Shown here: positions 30,660 to 44,169 of the stretch, in pieces | Layout of the letters: each line of letters begins with the position of its first letter | Numbering within the stretch: the stretch's first letter is position 1 | From: Isoetes taiwanensis | Lineage: Eukaryota; Streptophyta; Lycopodiopsida; Isoetales; Isoetaceae | DNA: 64,000 nucleotides | Direction of reading: 5' to 3' | Assembly (NCBI GenBank): GCA_021234155.1 | Contig: JAJEKV010000083.1 | Coordinates: 4,060,573-4,124,572, forward strand | Notes under the pieces: generated by a model | Told to the model about the DNA's origin: nothing | The model's input: only the letters and a program-made list of their open reading frames with translations | The model's database searches: none | Made by a program: the position numbers and the translations under genes

Positions 30660-30932
30660 ATTATTGACAACCTTAGCAATTAATCAATGCCACACACCAA
30701 AACTATAGATGAAAATAAACGTCAATGAAATAAATTCATATCTTCTATGTTACAACTTCAACTCCAGTGCTCGATCAATCTGTATATCTGTACAGTATGA
30801 ATTTCTGTTTAAATACTTCATAGATCTAGTCGGTTGCTAGATCATTGCATTCGTTTCCACCTGGCCGGACCAAGCTAGGATTTAGGGCTATTCAAAAATA
30901 TAAGTTACATATGAAAGTAAACCATTGAACCT
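30627..30932 (-). repeat. 5' LTR of the copia element
   Basis: This begins beside the primer site with TGAAAG on the plus strand and matches 14862-15208. The outer edge is uncertain; homology between the two copies ends at ACCATTGAACCT, and the unrelated 31-33 kb repeat begins near 30967. Confidence 0.75.
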
Positions 30933-30966
30933 TCATCATATTGCAAATATTCAATGAATAATAAGA

Positions 30967-32840
30967 TCCCTAAGGTTTCAATGGTTTCTAAGCTCATGTT
31001 CTCAACAACAAACAATTGGTCTCCATACTATCATAGTTTTTAATTGTCTTCAAAATTGTGCTTGGGTTATTGAAGGCTGTCCAATTTCCAAGTTTTTAAC
31101 ACCCATGAATGTTTTATGCAAACCAAGCACCCAAGCACAATCTTTAAGAGCAAAAAGTGCCACAGCAAATCCTCATTAAATATTTCAAACTTCTCCTTTG
31201 TATAATCTGTGAATGTCAAACTTTTCCCCTGTGGATAATCTGCCTCTTTGTGGTCAATGTTGTGAATTACAAAATAGACAGATAGCAAATGTGCAGACGA
31301 TGGTCAAATGATGAACAATATCTATGGGTGACCTTTAGAGAATTGCATAAACTTGGTAAGAAAATCAATATGCAACTTCTCATATGGTCTCTACAAACAA
31401 GAAAATGAACACAGTTCAGTTCATGATTATTAACTCCAAGCTTTGTGAATCATGTTCAGGTACATTTTGAGTGATGATTTGAACTTTTACAAATTCATGT
31501 TGAATGCCCGACAACAATGATCACCTTCATTCCCCAGTTGTTTACAAAAATAAAAAACATCTCGCCTTCTCTTACAATCCCATTAGCAAGCCAGACATCA
31601 ACAAGCAGCAAGTCATCATTTAGTAATTTAGATTTGATGATATCCTACATATATGTTGTCATAATGATGGATTTACATAGGCCTCAATCAAGGGATGGAG
31701 AGTGCTAGGGGTGTGCATTTCACTGCTTCAGTCAAGGCCTTCACTAAATGGATCAAGTATGCTAGACGTGTCGTTCAGACATTTGTCATGCATTAATGCC
31801 CGTTATGCTCGCCCTCCTTTCTTTCTTAGCATATTGAATACAAAAACCGCAAATTCAACTTTACATACAAATGCAACAAGAGGCAACATCATCAGCAGAT
31901 GTAAGGAATCCCCAAATAAGGAAAAAGTTACAAAATCATATACCACACTATTCAACACATTGGGCAACTCCTTCCTAAGAATACACAACATGCGAGGCTT
32001 TAGACAGTTCCTTGCCAGGGATGCATAGATCTAACAGCTTCATATCTCTACAATAGAACTGTATCTATCCCCGGCAACGCCGGGCACCATTTACTAGTTG
32101 TTTTTAAACATGAATTTTAAAAATTATTGTATTATATCCTAATATATTATTTTATCATGATATGTGATAAGAGTTTATAAATTACCAAATCTTCATAATG
32201 GTAGTAAGTTATCATTTATCAAACTACCAGAATTCCTTTACAATTATCTTTTGTGAAATTTAAATTTATTATATCACTAGAAATTGAAAATTAAATTTGC
32301 CCAAATGTTTTATTTGAAAATCTAGTTTTAAATAGGGTCAAGTGAGAAATAGTCTAGAAGATCAATGTTATGCTCTGACAATCATCATATACTTATTAAG
32401 ATAGTCATGAACTAATTAGCTGTTAATATTACAAGGCAATTCTAAACAATCCGGTTCATCATCCATTCATTATTTATAGTAGATAGCAAGCCTGCTGCTC
32501 TACCTTTGATGTGCAATTTAGCTTTAACAGATCTATCAAGTTGCAATTGGAGGCTTTTTTTTTTTCCTTGTTTATATTTTCCTTTGCCAAAGGTAAACAT
32601 GGTATCACATTTCAGCTTCTAGAAATTGATGTGTGCAATGCCTCTTGACTTTTGTCACATTCAAGTATACAATATATGCAAGCTGAGACTATGACATGCA
32701 ATGATGTATACATAATTTCGATCAATTCATTATCAAAAATCGATTCACATTTAAATTTTGTCTGAATATGCAAAAAACGTTTGGAATGAGTTAGATGCAT
32801 CCTTAAGATGTTTCTTATGACTATTTTTGGTTGGAAAAAG
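30967..32840. repeat. Long dispersed repeat, copy A (copy B at 56024-57741)
   Basis: From GATCCCTAAGG onward this matches 56024-57741 over about 1.8 kb with small indels. It includes a Helitron-type 3' end at 32070-32097 and continues beyond it. Copy B is cut by a LINE at 57742. The longest frame (31702-32028, plus) is kept in both copies (56632-56958) with few changes, but I recognise no domain. Confidence 0.85.
32070..32097 (+). mobile_element. Helitron 3' terminus
   Basis: The hairpin CCCGGC-AAC-GCCGGG (32070-32084) is followed after nine bases by CTAG (32094-32097) and then T. A GC-rich hairpin a short distance before CTRR is the Helitron 3' signature. The same end occurs at 57000-57033. 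The matching 5' TC end was not located. Confidence 0.75.
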
Positions 32841-32902
32841 ATGGTCACAAAATACCGGAGGTTTTGTTTTACTAGATACCTATAAATACGCATATTAAAC
32901 TA

Positions 32903-33795
32903 AACCTATGTTAGTAATTCAGACTGTGGACCATGGACAAACATGGGATTAGTTTGGCTTTTGTATTGTATTGTGTTGACCTTTTTTAAAGTACTGGCAT
33001 CGCAAAGCTTTGTAGAAAGCATGTATCGAGATTGTTTCAAGTGAGTCTGATCTTCGTTACTCTCTGCACTTCTACACATCCCTGCTCTAGACATTCCATG
33101 TGGAAAATCAACATACATGTTTCCCCTTTCGACATGCTTTTAGGCGTTATGGACCCATGGGCAATGTACAAGTCAGATTCAAAAGTTGGATGTGGTCGCC
33201 ACCTTTTGACAATAGAGTATATGTCACTCCAAAGCGACATATGTAGAGGTAAGAATCATGTTCCTTGAAGGAGAATCGTAGGAGTGGGGACTCAATTTCA
33301 AGAGCCCCTAGTTCCGAATCTCCCCAAACAGCAAGGGATATTACCGACGCCCATACTTCCACTCTATATAAAAATTTTGATTCCACAAAAACCCTAAACA
33401 AGTGTGCCTGATGGAACCACTCATAGAGCTCAGGGCCTTCCAATCTGGCTTAACTCGTTGTTAGATACAGGTGTCCTACTATGTGGTGATGGTGAGCTCT
33501 AATATAAGATATTTATCTATATGTACCAGTTCTATGTATTGACCCTGATAAATGAAGCGGTTCTATTTATGTTGCTTAGAAGATGATATAAGGAGTGCCT
33601 TGGCCTTTGCCAAGTTGACCAACATTAGATACAAGGAATTCAGTGAGTCCAGATGCTGCAAGCAATGGTCATTTTCTTGCATGCACCTGTCTTTTGAACA
33701 GAAGTTAAAACGTTTATGTACATATTGACCCCATTTTTTGGGTGCATATTCAAAAGAGGTGTCCTAACTATAACATTATATCTTATCTTATCTAC
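32903..33795. repeat. Repeat unit R1, uninterrupted copy
   Basis: The unit reappears in pieces at 36808-37054, 39764-40362 and 43851-43921, where transposons interrupt it. It carries a minus-strand frame (33147-33443) that is also open at 39764-40081, where it is seven codons longer (VQKAYLI). The product is unknown. Confidence 0.9.
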
Positions 33796-36778
33796 TTATT
33801 TAAAAAGTTTCTTGGGTTCTTTGCTGATTTTTTTCCGGCGTTACATTGGAAGAAAAAATGATTTTCCGGCATCATTTTCGCCTTTCCGGCTCCTTCCCCT
33901 CCCGTTACTATTTTGCCCCCAAAAAACCGTCGTTCTTGATTGTTCTACTGTGTGTAGCAGAGGAGCGGATAGACCGTTTCAGTCCTCTCGCAATATGATT
34001 CTGGGCGGACGGCGACTTCATGGAGGACGGAACCAGACTAAGGAGCATCGAGCCATTTTTTGCAGATATCTAAACCATTTTGATGGTTTGAGATTTTCGT
34101 TTTTGATGTTCTACAATGAGGTTCGGTTTTGTTTATCTATGCAATCTTTTAGATTCGTTTAAATGAGTTTTTGTTGATCTGAGTTCTATTTTTACCACAG
34201 ATGAAGTGAAGCATGCTCCAGATTCTTTGGCTTCAGTTATTCTATTTATACAGCTATCACGGTAGGAGCAAGAGGAGCCGGCATGCAATTATGGGGCCGT
34301 TGAGATTTCTCTGCTGCCAATCCGTCTATTTTTTCCTTTCTCCACTTATAGAAAACGATGCCGAGGTAAAGCTTTCAATCTGAAACTCCGTATCTCCATT
34401 TTCCAAAGCTTTTGCAGCCAGCCATTTGATTCTGGAAGACCCTGGAGCAGGAATATTGCATGCAGCACCTGGGGTTTTGGTTAGTATGCAGTAGCATTGA
34501 TGCCTGGTTATGGCGGACGAACTTGCATACAGAAGAATCCGTGGCTGGTACGAAAATACATGCTGCAGAACTGTTCCTATTTTGGTATCTTATTTTGGGT
34601 TCTTTGGTTTAGACTAAACTGCCTTTCCAAGTTTGCAAATCACATTCGGGGTAAACTCTTTATGGTTTTTTAAATCTCTATTTTGCAGAAATCCAACTCT
34701 ATTTTGCAGAACATCTGATTTTGTATGTAGGTAAGTTTTCGTACTATTTTGCAGGCATTCATGACAGATTTCTGGCAACTGACCGATCTAAAATTGTGGG
34801 AGAAATCTGGCTGATGGTAGTGGCAACTTTCAAAATTTAAGCTCCTTTCGACACAAAGCACTTTGGTTCCAGGTATAATTTTCCTTGCATACAAGGGATG
34901 CTCTTTTATGTTTTCTCATTCTGATTCTGTTCTTTTGAAATGCTTAGCCCTTGCAATATGCCATGATTAACATTTGCTTGCTGGAGAAGGACGTTTTTAA
35001 GTCTCGGGTTCAGGTAAAATATGCTCAATGTATCTCTTGCTATTTTAATTTCTATAAATGTTTGATCTGAATAAATCTTTAATTGTTTCCAGAAACATTT
35101 ACATAGCTGACCATATTTTGGGTGCATAGATCCATTTTTCGTCAGCCATTCAAGCCTCTTTGCATTTGCTTTTGCCATTGAAGGTTTGCTTTCTGATCTT
35201 TTTCCTTTAAATTCATTACCACGATTCTGTAAATTTTTTGGCAATTCTGGATGCTAATCCACCTGTATTTATGCTCTTCATACTAAAATACGATCTAGAG
35301 ACAAATCTTTGGAGAGAGTCCATTTCCCAATTCTAACATTAACTCTGATCCATTTCCAAATTCTAACTTTTGTTGTTTTATGCATATGTATAAGTGTAGT
35401 TACCATCGTTTTCGACATTGTTCTATTGTAGGAATCTTATATTTCAAGTTTTGAGAACCAACAATAAATGAATAATGTCGTTTTTGCATTCCTTACAGAA
35501 AGAACATTTGTCTACTTTTCATGCAAGGTGCATAAGACGATTTAATCATGTGTTGTTTTTTTATGATGTTATTGTAATGTGTAGGTTCTCGAAAGCTATG
35601 GAATGGAGCAAGTGATAAAAAATTTTCTTTTCCAGATGTTCGTTAGTACTGTTTTGAAGATCCTTTTAAAGCAAAGGTATATGTATTTGTTTTACATCCT
35701 TATTCAAAACAAATTTAAGTAGGAACAGGTTCATTGCTCATGCTAGCCCTATTTGTGAGTCCTTTGATGCCAATGTTTCTAATTACTGGAGTCAATGAGG
35801 AGCATCAAAAGCAGAATCCAATTTCTGGTCTGTGCAGTGTAGTACTTAGAAAATCTTATTATTATGCATATATAGGTCTCCACGTATAAAAATGTGGAAA
35901 TTAGCTAGATAGAAGTTGAACAATTGTTTGTGGCCATAAAACTCCCTTGGTTTTCTGTACTGCCATTTCCTTCGTTAATATTAGAACTATGAGCATAAAA
36001 TCTACGATCTGATTGTATGCCAGATGTCTTAAAATTGTGTGAACTTCCATGCGAAGAAATAGGCATTGTCCATTATGTTGATGACTGAACACTGTATTGA
36101 CAAACAAATTCATTGAAGAAGGTAGTAAAGAGAAATTGGACGTAAGAAGAAGTTGTTGATAAACTGCCATTTCACAATTATTGTTTCATTGCCAGTTGAG
36201 GAAGATGTTTTACTACAATAATCTTTTGCAATCATGTTTTACATCCCTTATAATTCTACAACTTATATTTACAAGAAAGGAATGATTGGTTCTACATTTT
36301 TTTTTTTTTAAAGGGTAATAGATCTATGGTTTATAACCACTGGAGGATGAAATTTTTTCCATCTATAGGTTTGTTTCTATAAAGAAATGTGGTTGCAAGT
36401 TAAAGCTTAGAGCACCCCCTGCATTTAGAGCATCCATTCCCTATATGCCTATGTACCTTTTCTTGGCACAATGTTTTAAACATGAAAAAAGCAGGCCCTA
36501 AATTTTAATGTAAACATACATGTTGGGATGAAAGTTGTGCATGTATCCTATGGACTTTTGAGGATGTTATCTTTATGATCATAAATAAAGTTGCACCTCA
36601 TTATGGTGTAATTGCCAAGTTCGAAATAAAACTTATGCTCAGGGCACCACTTAATTTATGCTCATATCTAAAAGTTTGAGGAAGTTGATCATGAGTCCAT
36701 TCTTACCAATGTCAACATGCATTGTTGTTGAAGTTGCACATATGAAAGGCCGGGCAAAAACACATCCCAGAACATTAG
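33796..36778. other. Probable Helitron body, no gene recognised
   Basis: This region lies between R1 and a Helitron 3' end at 36807. It contains many TTTTGCAG phrases that look like splice acceptors (for example near 34680, 34705 and 34750), which could mean captured exons. No frame gives a known domain. Confidence 0.35.
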
Positions 36779-36807
36779 CCCGGCAATGCCGGGCACCCGT
36801 TTACTAG
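36779..36807 (+). mobile_element. Helitron 3' terminus
   Basis: The hairpin CCCGGC-AAT-GCCGGG (36779-36793) is followed by CTAG at 36804-36807. The repeat unit R1 starts directly after it. The 5' end was not found. Confidence 0.7.
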
Positions 36808-37054
36808 ACCTATGTTAGTAATTCAGACTGTGGACCATGGACAAACATGGGATTAGTTTGGCTTTTGTATTGTATTGTGTTGACCTTTTCTAAAGTACTG
36901 GCATCGCAAAGCTTTGTAGAAAGCATGTATCGAGATTGTTTCAAGTGAGTCTGATCTTCGTTACTCTCTGCACTTCTACACATCCCTGCTCTAGACATTC
37001 CATGTGGAAAATCAACATACATGTTTCCCCTTTCGACATGCTTTTAGGCGTTAT

Positions 37055-39763
37055 CACTAGAGTTGTCTCAGGGACCTGTTTAGGTTCATCAACCCGTATG
37101 GGTCCCTCAATCCCTTCTCCATATTAGGGACTAGTTCTTCATGATACTTATGAGATTTTCAATATGAACACCTGAATTGTAAGATTAACTCGAAGTTGTA
37201 CCACCATATTCAATGGCAAAATAAAATTCTTCACAAGTATGGGGGTGTAAATATGGTAATGCTACCCAAAAAGCACTGTCCGGACAAGTGCTTTAAGTGC
37301 TTTAGGTGCTTTACCCTCGAGTGCTTTTTCATTCAACGACCTCGGGGGGTTGTTACTCCAGAAATAGGATGGATCATTCCGTGGAGGTAAGGATCGATGA
37401 GATGGATGATCCCGCGGTGGGAGATCTCCAAATGGTAAGGATCGCGACGAGGATCTTCAAGGGCGGAACTCCATTGGCGGAACTCCATTGGCGGGACAAG
37501 ATTGATGGAGTTTCTCTTTTCAATGCAAAGATAAGAACACAAATTAGAGTTCAAATCGGCATAGAAATCATAGGTGAATTAACAATGTTTTATTGCAATT
37601 TGATTTAGATTGATAATTCAATCTCTCGTTGCATTGAGATTGAATTGTGGGCAGCTCTCTTGAAAGCATCCATTTAACCTAAGAAGCTTTTTAGGATTCA
37701 AATCAAGTGAGAAGAGACAATCTGATTATTCTTTGTTTTTTTTAAGAGTATTTTTGTTCCATTCTTTCAATGTATTATGCATCTCTAATGTTGTATCCTA
37801 GATCTACGTTATTTTTTTTTCCCCAAATGGGAAAATTGACGAGCACTCAGACATTGATATCTTGAGTTCTACCAATCTATTTGGAGCGATTTCATTTTGA
37901 TCTAGAAGTATACTTCGGTCTCTTTCTTTTGCAATCAAAATCACACAAATCCGATCTCTGAGGAGTGAGAAATAGCCTCTCAAACTTGGCTGATTTTCTG
38001 TTACAGTGGGTGCAGAAATTGATGTCACAAGAATATACAAAATTCAGACTTTAATATCTTGAGTGGTGCTGATCGGTTTTGAGTGATCTCACATGCATTT
38101 AAAACTAGACACTTAGCACTTTCTCATGCAATTTAAATCACTCAAATCTGAGCTATGAGGAGTGAGAAACAGTCTCTCAAAGTTCTGATTTTTTGTTACA
38201 GGTTCTGATTTTTTGTCACAGAAATATACCAAAACTCAGAATTTGATATCTTGAGTTTTAATGAATAATTTTTGATGATTTTACCTGCATCTAAAAGTAG
38301 ACACTATGGCCTTTCTCTTGCAGTTTAAATCAATTAAATCTGAGCTTGGATGCGGGAGAAATGACCTCTCACATTTGGTCAATTTTCACTAATAGTGGGT
38401 TAACATTGCCTTTTATATGATCATTGTTGTTCTATATTGTTGTGAGTAGTCTTGCGTGCATTCACATTTCGTCATTTACATTATTGATCAAGCTGTGTTA
38501 ATCAGAGTTTTGAGATCCTTTTGTATCAAAGCAATCTTAATACATTCTTGCAATTCCGTCTCTGTATTAAAACAATCTTAATACTATTCATGCAATTCCA
38601 TTACTTCTTAGTTTTATCCTTGCAATTCCATTACTTCTTTTTGAACAGACAACCAGTCTTCTTTGTTTGTTATTTTCTCTCTAACTTTCTCCATACTCTA
38701 TTGAAACCAATCCAACATCGAAACTGCCATGTAATGTATCTCAGCAAAAAAAAAAAATTGACATTACACGGCATCAAAATGCAAAGATTGGAGAGTATCA
38801 GAGGTGATAATTATTAATCTAACTTAGCCGAGAACAAAGTACAGGCAGGAAGCATTTACGGCATGACTTTTGGCCGTGCGCAGCAAAGTGCTTTAAGTGC
38901 TTTAAGTGCTAAGTGCTTTCGCGTTTTTTTGGGTAGCATTACCATATTTACACCCATGGCACAAATCGCACCTTGAAATACACTCAATTCAATGGTTTCA
39001 ATGATATGATATAATCTCATGACACTCAACATGGAATATAAATTTCAAGATAACATTAATTTTCTATGAACATAGCCTACAAATGCTACTCATTTTTCAA
39101 ATTTCACGTGATTTCATAAAAATTTGATATATCAATGAGCAAATCATAATTTCAATCCTTGAGAGACCCAGTCGGGTCCCTAAGGAATTTCTGAAAAACA
39201 GACACCCAGGAACCATTTCATATCCATGATATTTGAAATAGAATAAGAATGTGAAGGTACTATTATTTTTCAATGGAAGTAGATACTAAGTACTACACAT
39301 CTTGCTAAATGGATTTCATTTTTTCAAAAAGTGGAGTAGTACTATGAATTTTTAAAATTTTGACCCTGGGGGGACCTAACTGGGTCCATAAAGAACTTCT
39401 GAACTTCAAACTTTAAGGAATTATTTCTCGAAAATTCTACCATAGATTTTTCTAATTCTTCTTGTGATAGATTTCTCATATCATGAATTACAAGATAGAA
39501 GAATTAGAATTCCTAGGAAAATTCATATTTGCAAAATAATGTGAGAAATGTTAAAGACTTTGAGAATAAACTTGACCCCTTTGCGTTCGGCTCAACATAT
39601 AGAAGCTTTCTATATTTTTCATAAATTTTTCCTTATATGTACACTCATGGAGGACAACATATTGTGAGTATGTAGACAAATGCTTTATCTCGGAGCTATA
39701 ATAGAATTTCAAAAAAAATGTACGAATGAACCCATCTGGGTTCATCAAGGGACAACTCTAGTG
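37055..39763. mobile_element. TIR DNA transposon inserted in repeat unit R1
   Basis: The ends are inverted repeats: CACTAGAGTTGTC at the left and its complement GACAACTCTAGTG at the right. TTAT flanks both sides, while the uninterrupted unit at about 33145 has one TTAT, so the insertion is proven by comparison. It has no transposase. CACTA at the tip suggests the CACTA superfamily, but the 4-bp duplication is not typical, so the family is left open. Confidence 0.88.
37243..38955. mobile_element. Second TIR element nested inside the first
   Basis: Inverted repeats of about 25 bases, GGGTGTAAATATGGTAATGC at the left and its complement at the right, are flanked by ATGG on both sides. Just inside both ends are short repeats of AAGTGCTTT (37290-37320 and 38886-38920). 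There is no transposase. The centre has three degenerate ~200-base units with GAGTGAGAAA-CAGTCTCTCAAA-like phrases (about 37830-38400). Confidence 0.8.
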
Positions 39764-40362
39764 TTATGGACCCATGGGCAATGTACAAGTCAGATTCAAA
39801 AGTTGGATGTGGTCACCACCTTTTGACAATAGAGTATATGTCACTCCAAAGCGACATATGTAGAGGTAAGAATCATGTTCCTTGAAGGAGAATCGTAGGA
39901 GTGGGGACTCAATTTCAAGAGCCCCAATCAAATAGGCTTTCTGGACTAGTTCCGAATCTCCCCAAACAGCAAGGGATATTACCGACGCCCATACTTCCAC
40001 TCTATATAAAAATTTTGATTCCACAAAAACCCTAAACAAGTGTGCCTGATGGAACCACTCATAGAGCTCAGGGCCTTCCAATCTGGCTTAACTCGTTGTT
40101 AGATACAGGTGTCCTACTATGTGGTGATGGTGAGCTCTAATATAAGATATTTATCTATATGTACCAGTTCTATGTATTGACCCTGATAAATGAAGCGGTT
40201 CTATTTATGTTGCTTAGAAGATGATATAAGGAGTGCCTTGGCCTTTGCCAAGTTGACCAACATTTGATACAAGGAATTCAGTGAGTCCAGATGCTGCAAG
40301 CAATGGTCATTTTCTTGCATGCACCTGTCTTTTGAACAGAAGTTAAAAAGTTTATGTACATA

Positions 40363-43300
40363 CTAGTAATAGTGCCCAGCGTTGCTGGGCATAAGTCCGG
40401 AGCCTGTAAATATTTTGGCCGCAATGGGAAATAACTTTTGTTATTATAACAAAAACTTTCCAATGATTTAAATGGTTGATCATCTAAAAAGATCAGCTAA
40501 GCATCACTGGCTTGGTTAGGATTTAGCTAACCAACTACCTAATGCTATGCTGGCTCATCGAACATCACTTTCTAGCTTTCCCCAGGATTCCAATACCCTG
40601 TTTGCCACTTTGTTTCCAACTGAGAAAGGCATGAAACCACGTTTTAAAGGAAACCTAGATCCTTCATGTTAGATAGTCTTGCATCAGTATCCATGGGTAG
40701 AACAACACGGTGCTTGTTCATAGTAAGTCTGAGTGAGTAAGGTTAATCTGAGCAGATTTTGAAGTAAGGCTATAGTCGAAGTCTATAACTCTTTGTGAGG
40801 TTGGGCATAAGCTAGGATATTGTAAATGATGAATTGGAGTCATCAACTCCAGTATACATAAAGATCATACATGCTCAAAACCTTGTGGTAAAAACTAATA
40901 TTGAAATATAATATGTGAATATTTATGAAGTTGAACACTAATAATATCAGTATTATAGTGATACTATTGTGGACTTTTAACAGAAGGTAACGTTCCCTTA
41001 CATTTGGATATTAGGGTCCAAATTTTTCTATTTTTAGTCACCTAGGCAAAGTTGGAAATATGTCAATGGTAGCACCAAGTCAACATTCCATGCGCTTGTG
41101 AATATGGTTTGTAATAGTGTATATCTAAATGCTCAAAGGTTCACACTTGACAAAATCATGCATTTGAGATTGTTGTTTATAAAGCAACGTATTTGCTATA
41201 AGTTGCACGCAAGTAACATAATTAAAAAATTCAAAACCAAAATTTCATAGATGCAACAATTTGAATTTATTGTTATTCATAGCACTCCATAATATGACAT
41301 CATTGGGAAGTATCAAATTGAACGACCTATGATGTGGCATTATATGAAGGTGTCAAAATGAACAAATGCAAGCGCATTGTTCGCACATCTACAATACAGT
41401 AAGGCATTCCATGTGCTTGTAGAAGAGAAGAGTGGGGCATCTTCATGGGAAGTAAAAGACTGTGGATTAATTGATTTTGGAAGGCCAAATGGACATAGAT
41501 AAGCAACACCGTGTTTATATATTTATTTTGCATCAAGACACACCATTATTACTGATGTTGAACTCAAATCTGAAGCAATACATGCAATATAAATGAAGTT
41601 CATAAATGCTATGGGGGAATTTTGTGTTTGCATATTGTCGCTAAATAAAATATTTTTTACAATGCAATAATTCCTTTGCTAAGTTCTGGAGATCAAATAG
41701 TATATATAGATGGAGAGGTAGAACCATTTTCTAACCCAATAATGGTTTCAGATGTCTAGAAGGCGTATGTAAGATAGTGGTCTTTACCTGGTACTATTTT
41801 CCACATGTATTATTACGTAGTTCCTCTCTTTGAATCTACAATGCCAAGCACATATGCTCAATGGTTGCTTCCAATCTGTGTATACTGCAGCTTCTCCGTT
41901 GCCTAAGCTTTTATCTTGATCATGGATCAGACATACCTCTTATACAGCTCATAGACCAAAGAAAAAACCTGAAAGCAATGAGGAGCTTCACAAACTGCTT
42001 GCCAATGTCTCTGGCTGATGATGTCTTCCATGTTCATTTATGTACTTTCAAACGTTTCTTTTCCTGCAAAACAACTTAACAAACATGGCTAGCTTAGGGT
42101 TCAATCTTTCAGAAAGCTGAGACATTTGATGTATAATATTAGTATTATTGTTCCCAATCAGAGTACAGAGTGATACTAAATTACTAAATCTAGTTCAAGT
42201 TCTAACCTGCTGTATTGTTGACAAAACCTCTCCTCTTGCCCATGATTTATAACTTTCATCTGCCTTTATCATTAAAAGGGATGAAGAGGAAATATAACTT
42301 TCACCTGGAGTTAGTTCATGCAGTTCATGCCTTTCATATAACAGGCATCAATGTATTTGCCCCATGCCAAAAATTCTGCAGATGTAATCAGGACACTTGT
42401 ATATGCGACCAGATCCATCATCTCGAGTGCTTCGACATTTCATATCACGTGGTTGCCAATATAAATGTCAGATCCAAATTCTGAACTAATAGCACCAACA
42501 CGAATGTATTTACCCCATTCTCGAATTCTTGACTAAATGGGTTAAACCTGTTTGACTGCATGATCTGAAACAGTACGATAGGCTCATTGCCATGTCCATA
42601 CATGTTAAACAGAGGTTTCTCTTGTTTGAATAACATGAGCATGAAATTGCCTTGCACTTATCAATGCTGTATAACTGTCTTCTACAACAATGCTAGTTTC
42701 TATATGAACTTGAAATTGCCTTGCACTTAACAGAGTCTGATAATCGTCTTGGGGAGTTCAAATTCTCAAGTTCTTGAGACCTCGAATCAATGAATTAAAG
42801 CTGAAAATATTAGGTGGGCAATCCATTCCATCCATACGTTGCGCCAAACTTATATCGGACCTCGATTTTGTTTCTCGATTACGCCATAATAGAAGAATGC
42901 ATGGCTATGGCGTAAAAAAAAAAAAACGAAAAAATCAAATGTTGCTTTCTTTTGTTGGATATGTATAACAGAGTACATGAACATTTCTTACCTCACAACT
43001 GCAAATATAGGCAACCAACAGCTCCACAAACTAAAAACCAAAAAATCAAATGTCACATTCATTATAATTGCTGAAGATCAAAAACATTTCCAAGCCAAAC
43101 TTCTGCTTTCAAGGAATAAAACTCTATATGATAGAAGAATACGTTATGTGGATTCCACAATTTGTCTCTTTATCAGAAAGGCCAAGCAAAGGAACATCAT
43201 AAAACTTATTTGTATGCAAATCGCAACCAAAAGCTTCTTGCTCTGTTTCAATAACGCATTGGCATATGATGCCAAGCTACTGCAAACCCTAAATCAAATG

Positions 43301-43850
43301 ATTTCTCCACCACAGAATCTTGCATAGGAAAACTGCCATATTACACAGTGCTCACAAACCATATCACGAACAACACATGCTTATGCCAAGCTTCCCAACC
43401 AGCTCTCAAAAGCCTGCCATGATGCCCACTGCAAAACAAATCCCGAGGAAGACAATATCCACTGCAAACATAGAACCAGCTTCATAGCCACCATTTCGGC
43501 CATAGCCTGGACCTGTAAGCTCCATCAAAGCTCTGTGATCGAGCTTATAGCCTGATTCCATTCAGAGTGGCGACCATCTTGGAGCTAAAAAACATATCGC
43601 AAAGCCATGCCTGCACTGCCCAACGGAGGAATTCCAAACGGATTTCCAGATCTTCTTGTGTGCTTCGGCAAGCCGCCGGATTCTCCCTAACCCTAGCAGG
43701 CCTTCGCAAAAAACCATACCCGACCTGATCTAGGACGTGATCTGGACAGTCTGGGCATAATCTGAATCAAATCTTGACCATCCAATTTAGGGCAACACAC
43801 ACGACAGACATACACTATAATTTTATTATATAGGATTTTATTATATAGGA
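40363..43850 (-). mobile_element. Helitron with both ends and an empty site in the window
   Basis: On the minus strand the 5' end is TCCTATATAATAAAATCC (43850) and the 3' end is the hairpin TGCCCAGC-AAC-GCTGGGCA (40373-40391) followed by CTAG (40363-40366). It sits between A and T; the uninterrupted repeat at about 33727 reads ACATA-TTGACCCC, the exact empty site. It is 3.5 kb, lacks Rep/helicase, and so is non-autonomous. Confidence 0.92.
43406..43550 (-). CDS. Small captured exon in the Helitron
   Basis: The minus-strand frame reads ...ELTGPGYGRNGGYEAGS and ends in a single membrane segment FLGICFAVGIMAGF and a stop. A 5'-leader-like stretch precedes it to about 43700. It resembles a plant gene fragment captured by the Helitron. 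I do not recognise the protein. Confidence 0.3.
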
Positions 43851-44169
43851 TTGACCCCATTTTTTGGGTGCATATTCAAAAGAGGTGTCCTAACTATAAC
43901 ATTATATCTTATCTTATCTATCTTATTTTGGGATTTTTAGGCCTGGTGAAAAATTCTCTTTGGAATTTTTCTCCATATTATTTTATAAGATTTTGGGGAT
44001 TCATTTATAAAATAATTATTCTTGCCGGGGTTTACTCACGTATCAATGAACACCCATGAGGAGCTTATGAGGAGCTTATGGATACCGACTTTGAATTTCA
44101 AAGTATTACCTCATCACGAATCACGAGGCTTCTTGTCGGAGGAAATGGCGTCCGAACCAAATGATCGAT

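Noticed and set aside
14862-30932. One 16-kb copia element bounded by the two related LTRs
   Set aside because: The interval holds callose synthase and FCP1 fragments on the minus strand and no pol genes, and no matching target duplication was seen. A solo LTR plus a separate element is simpler.
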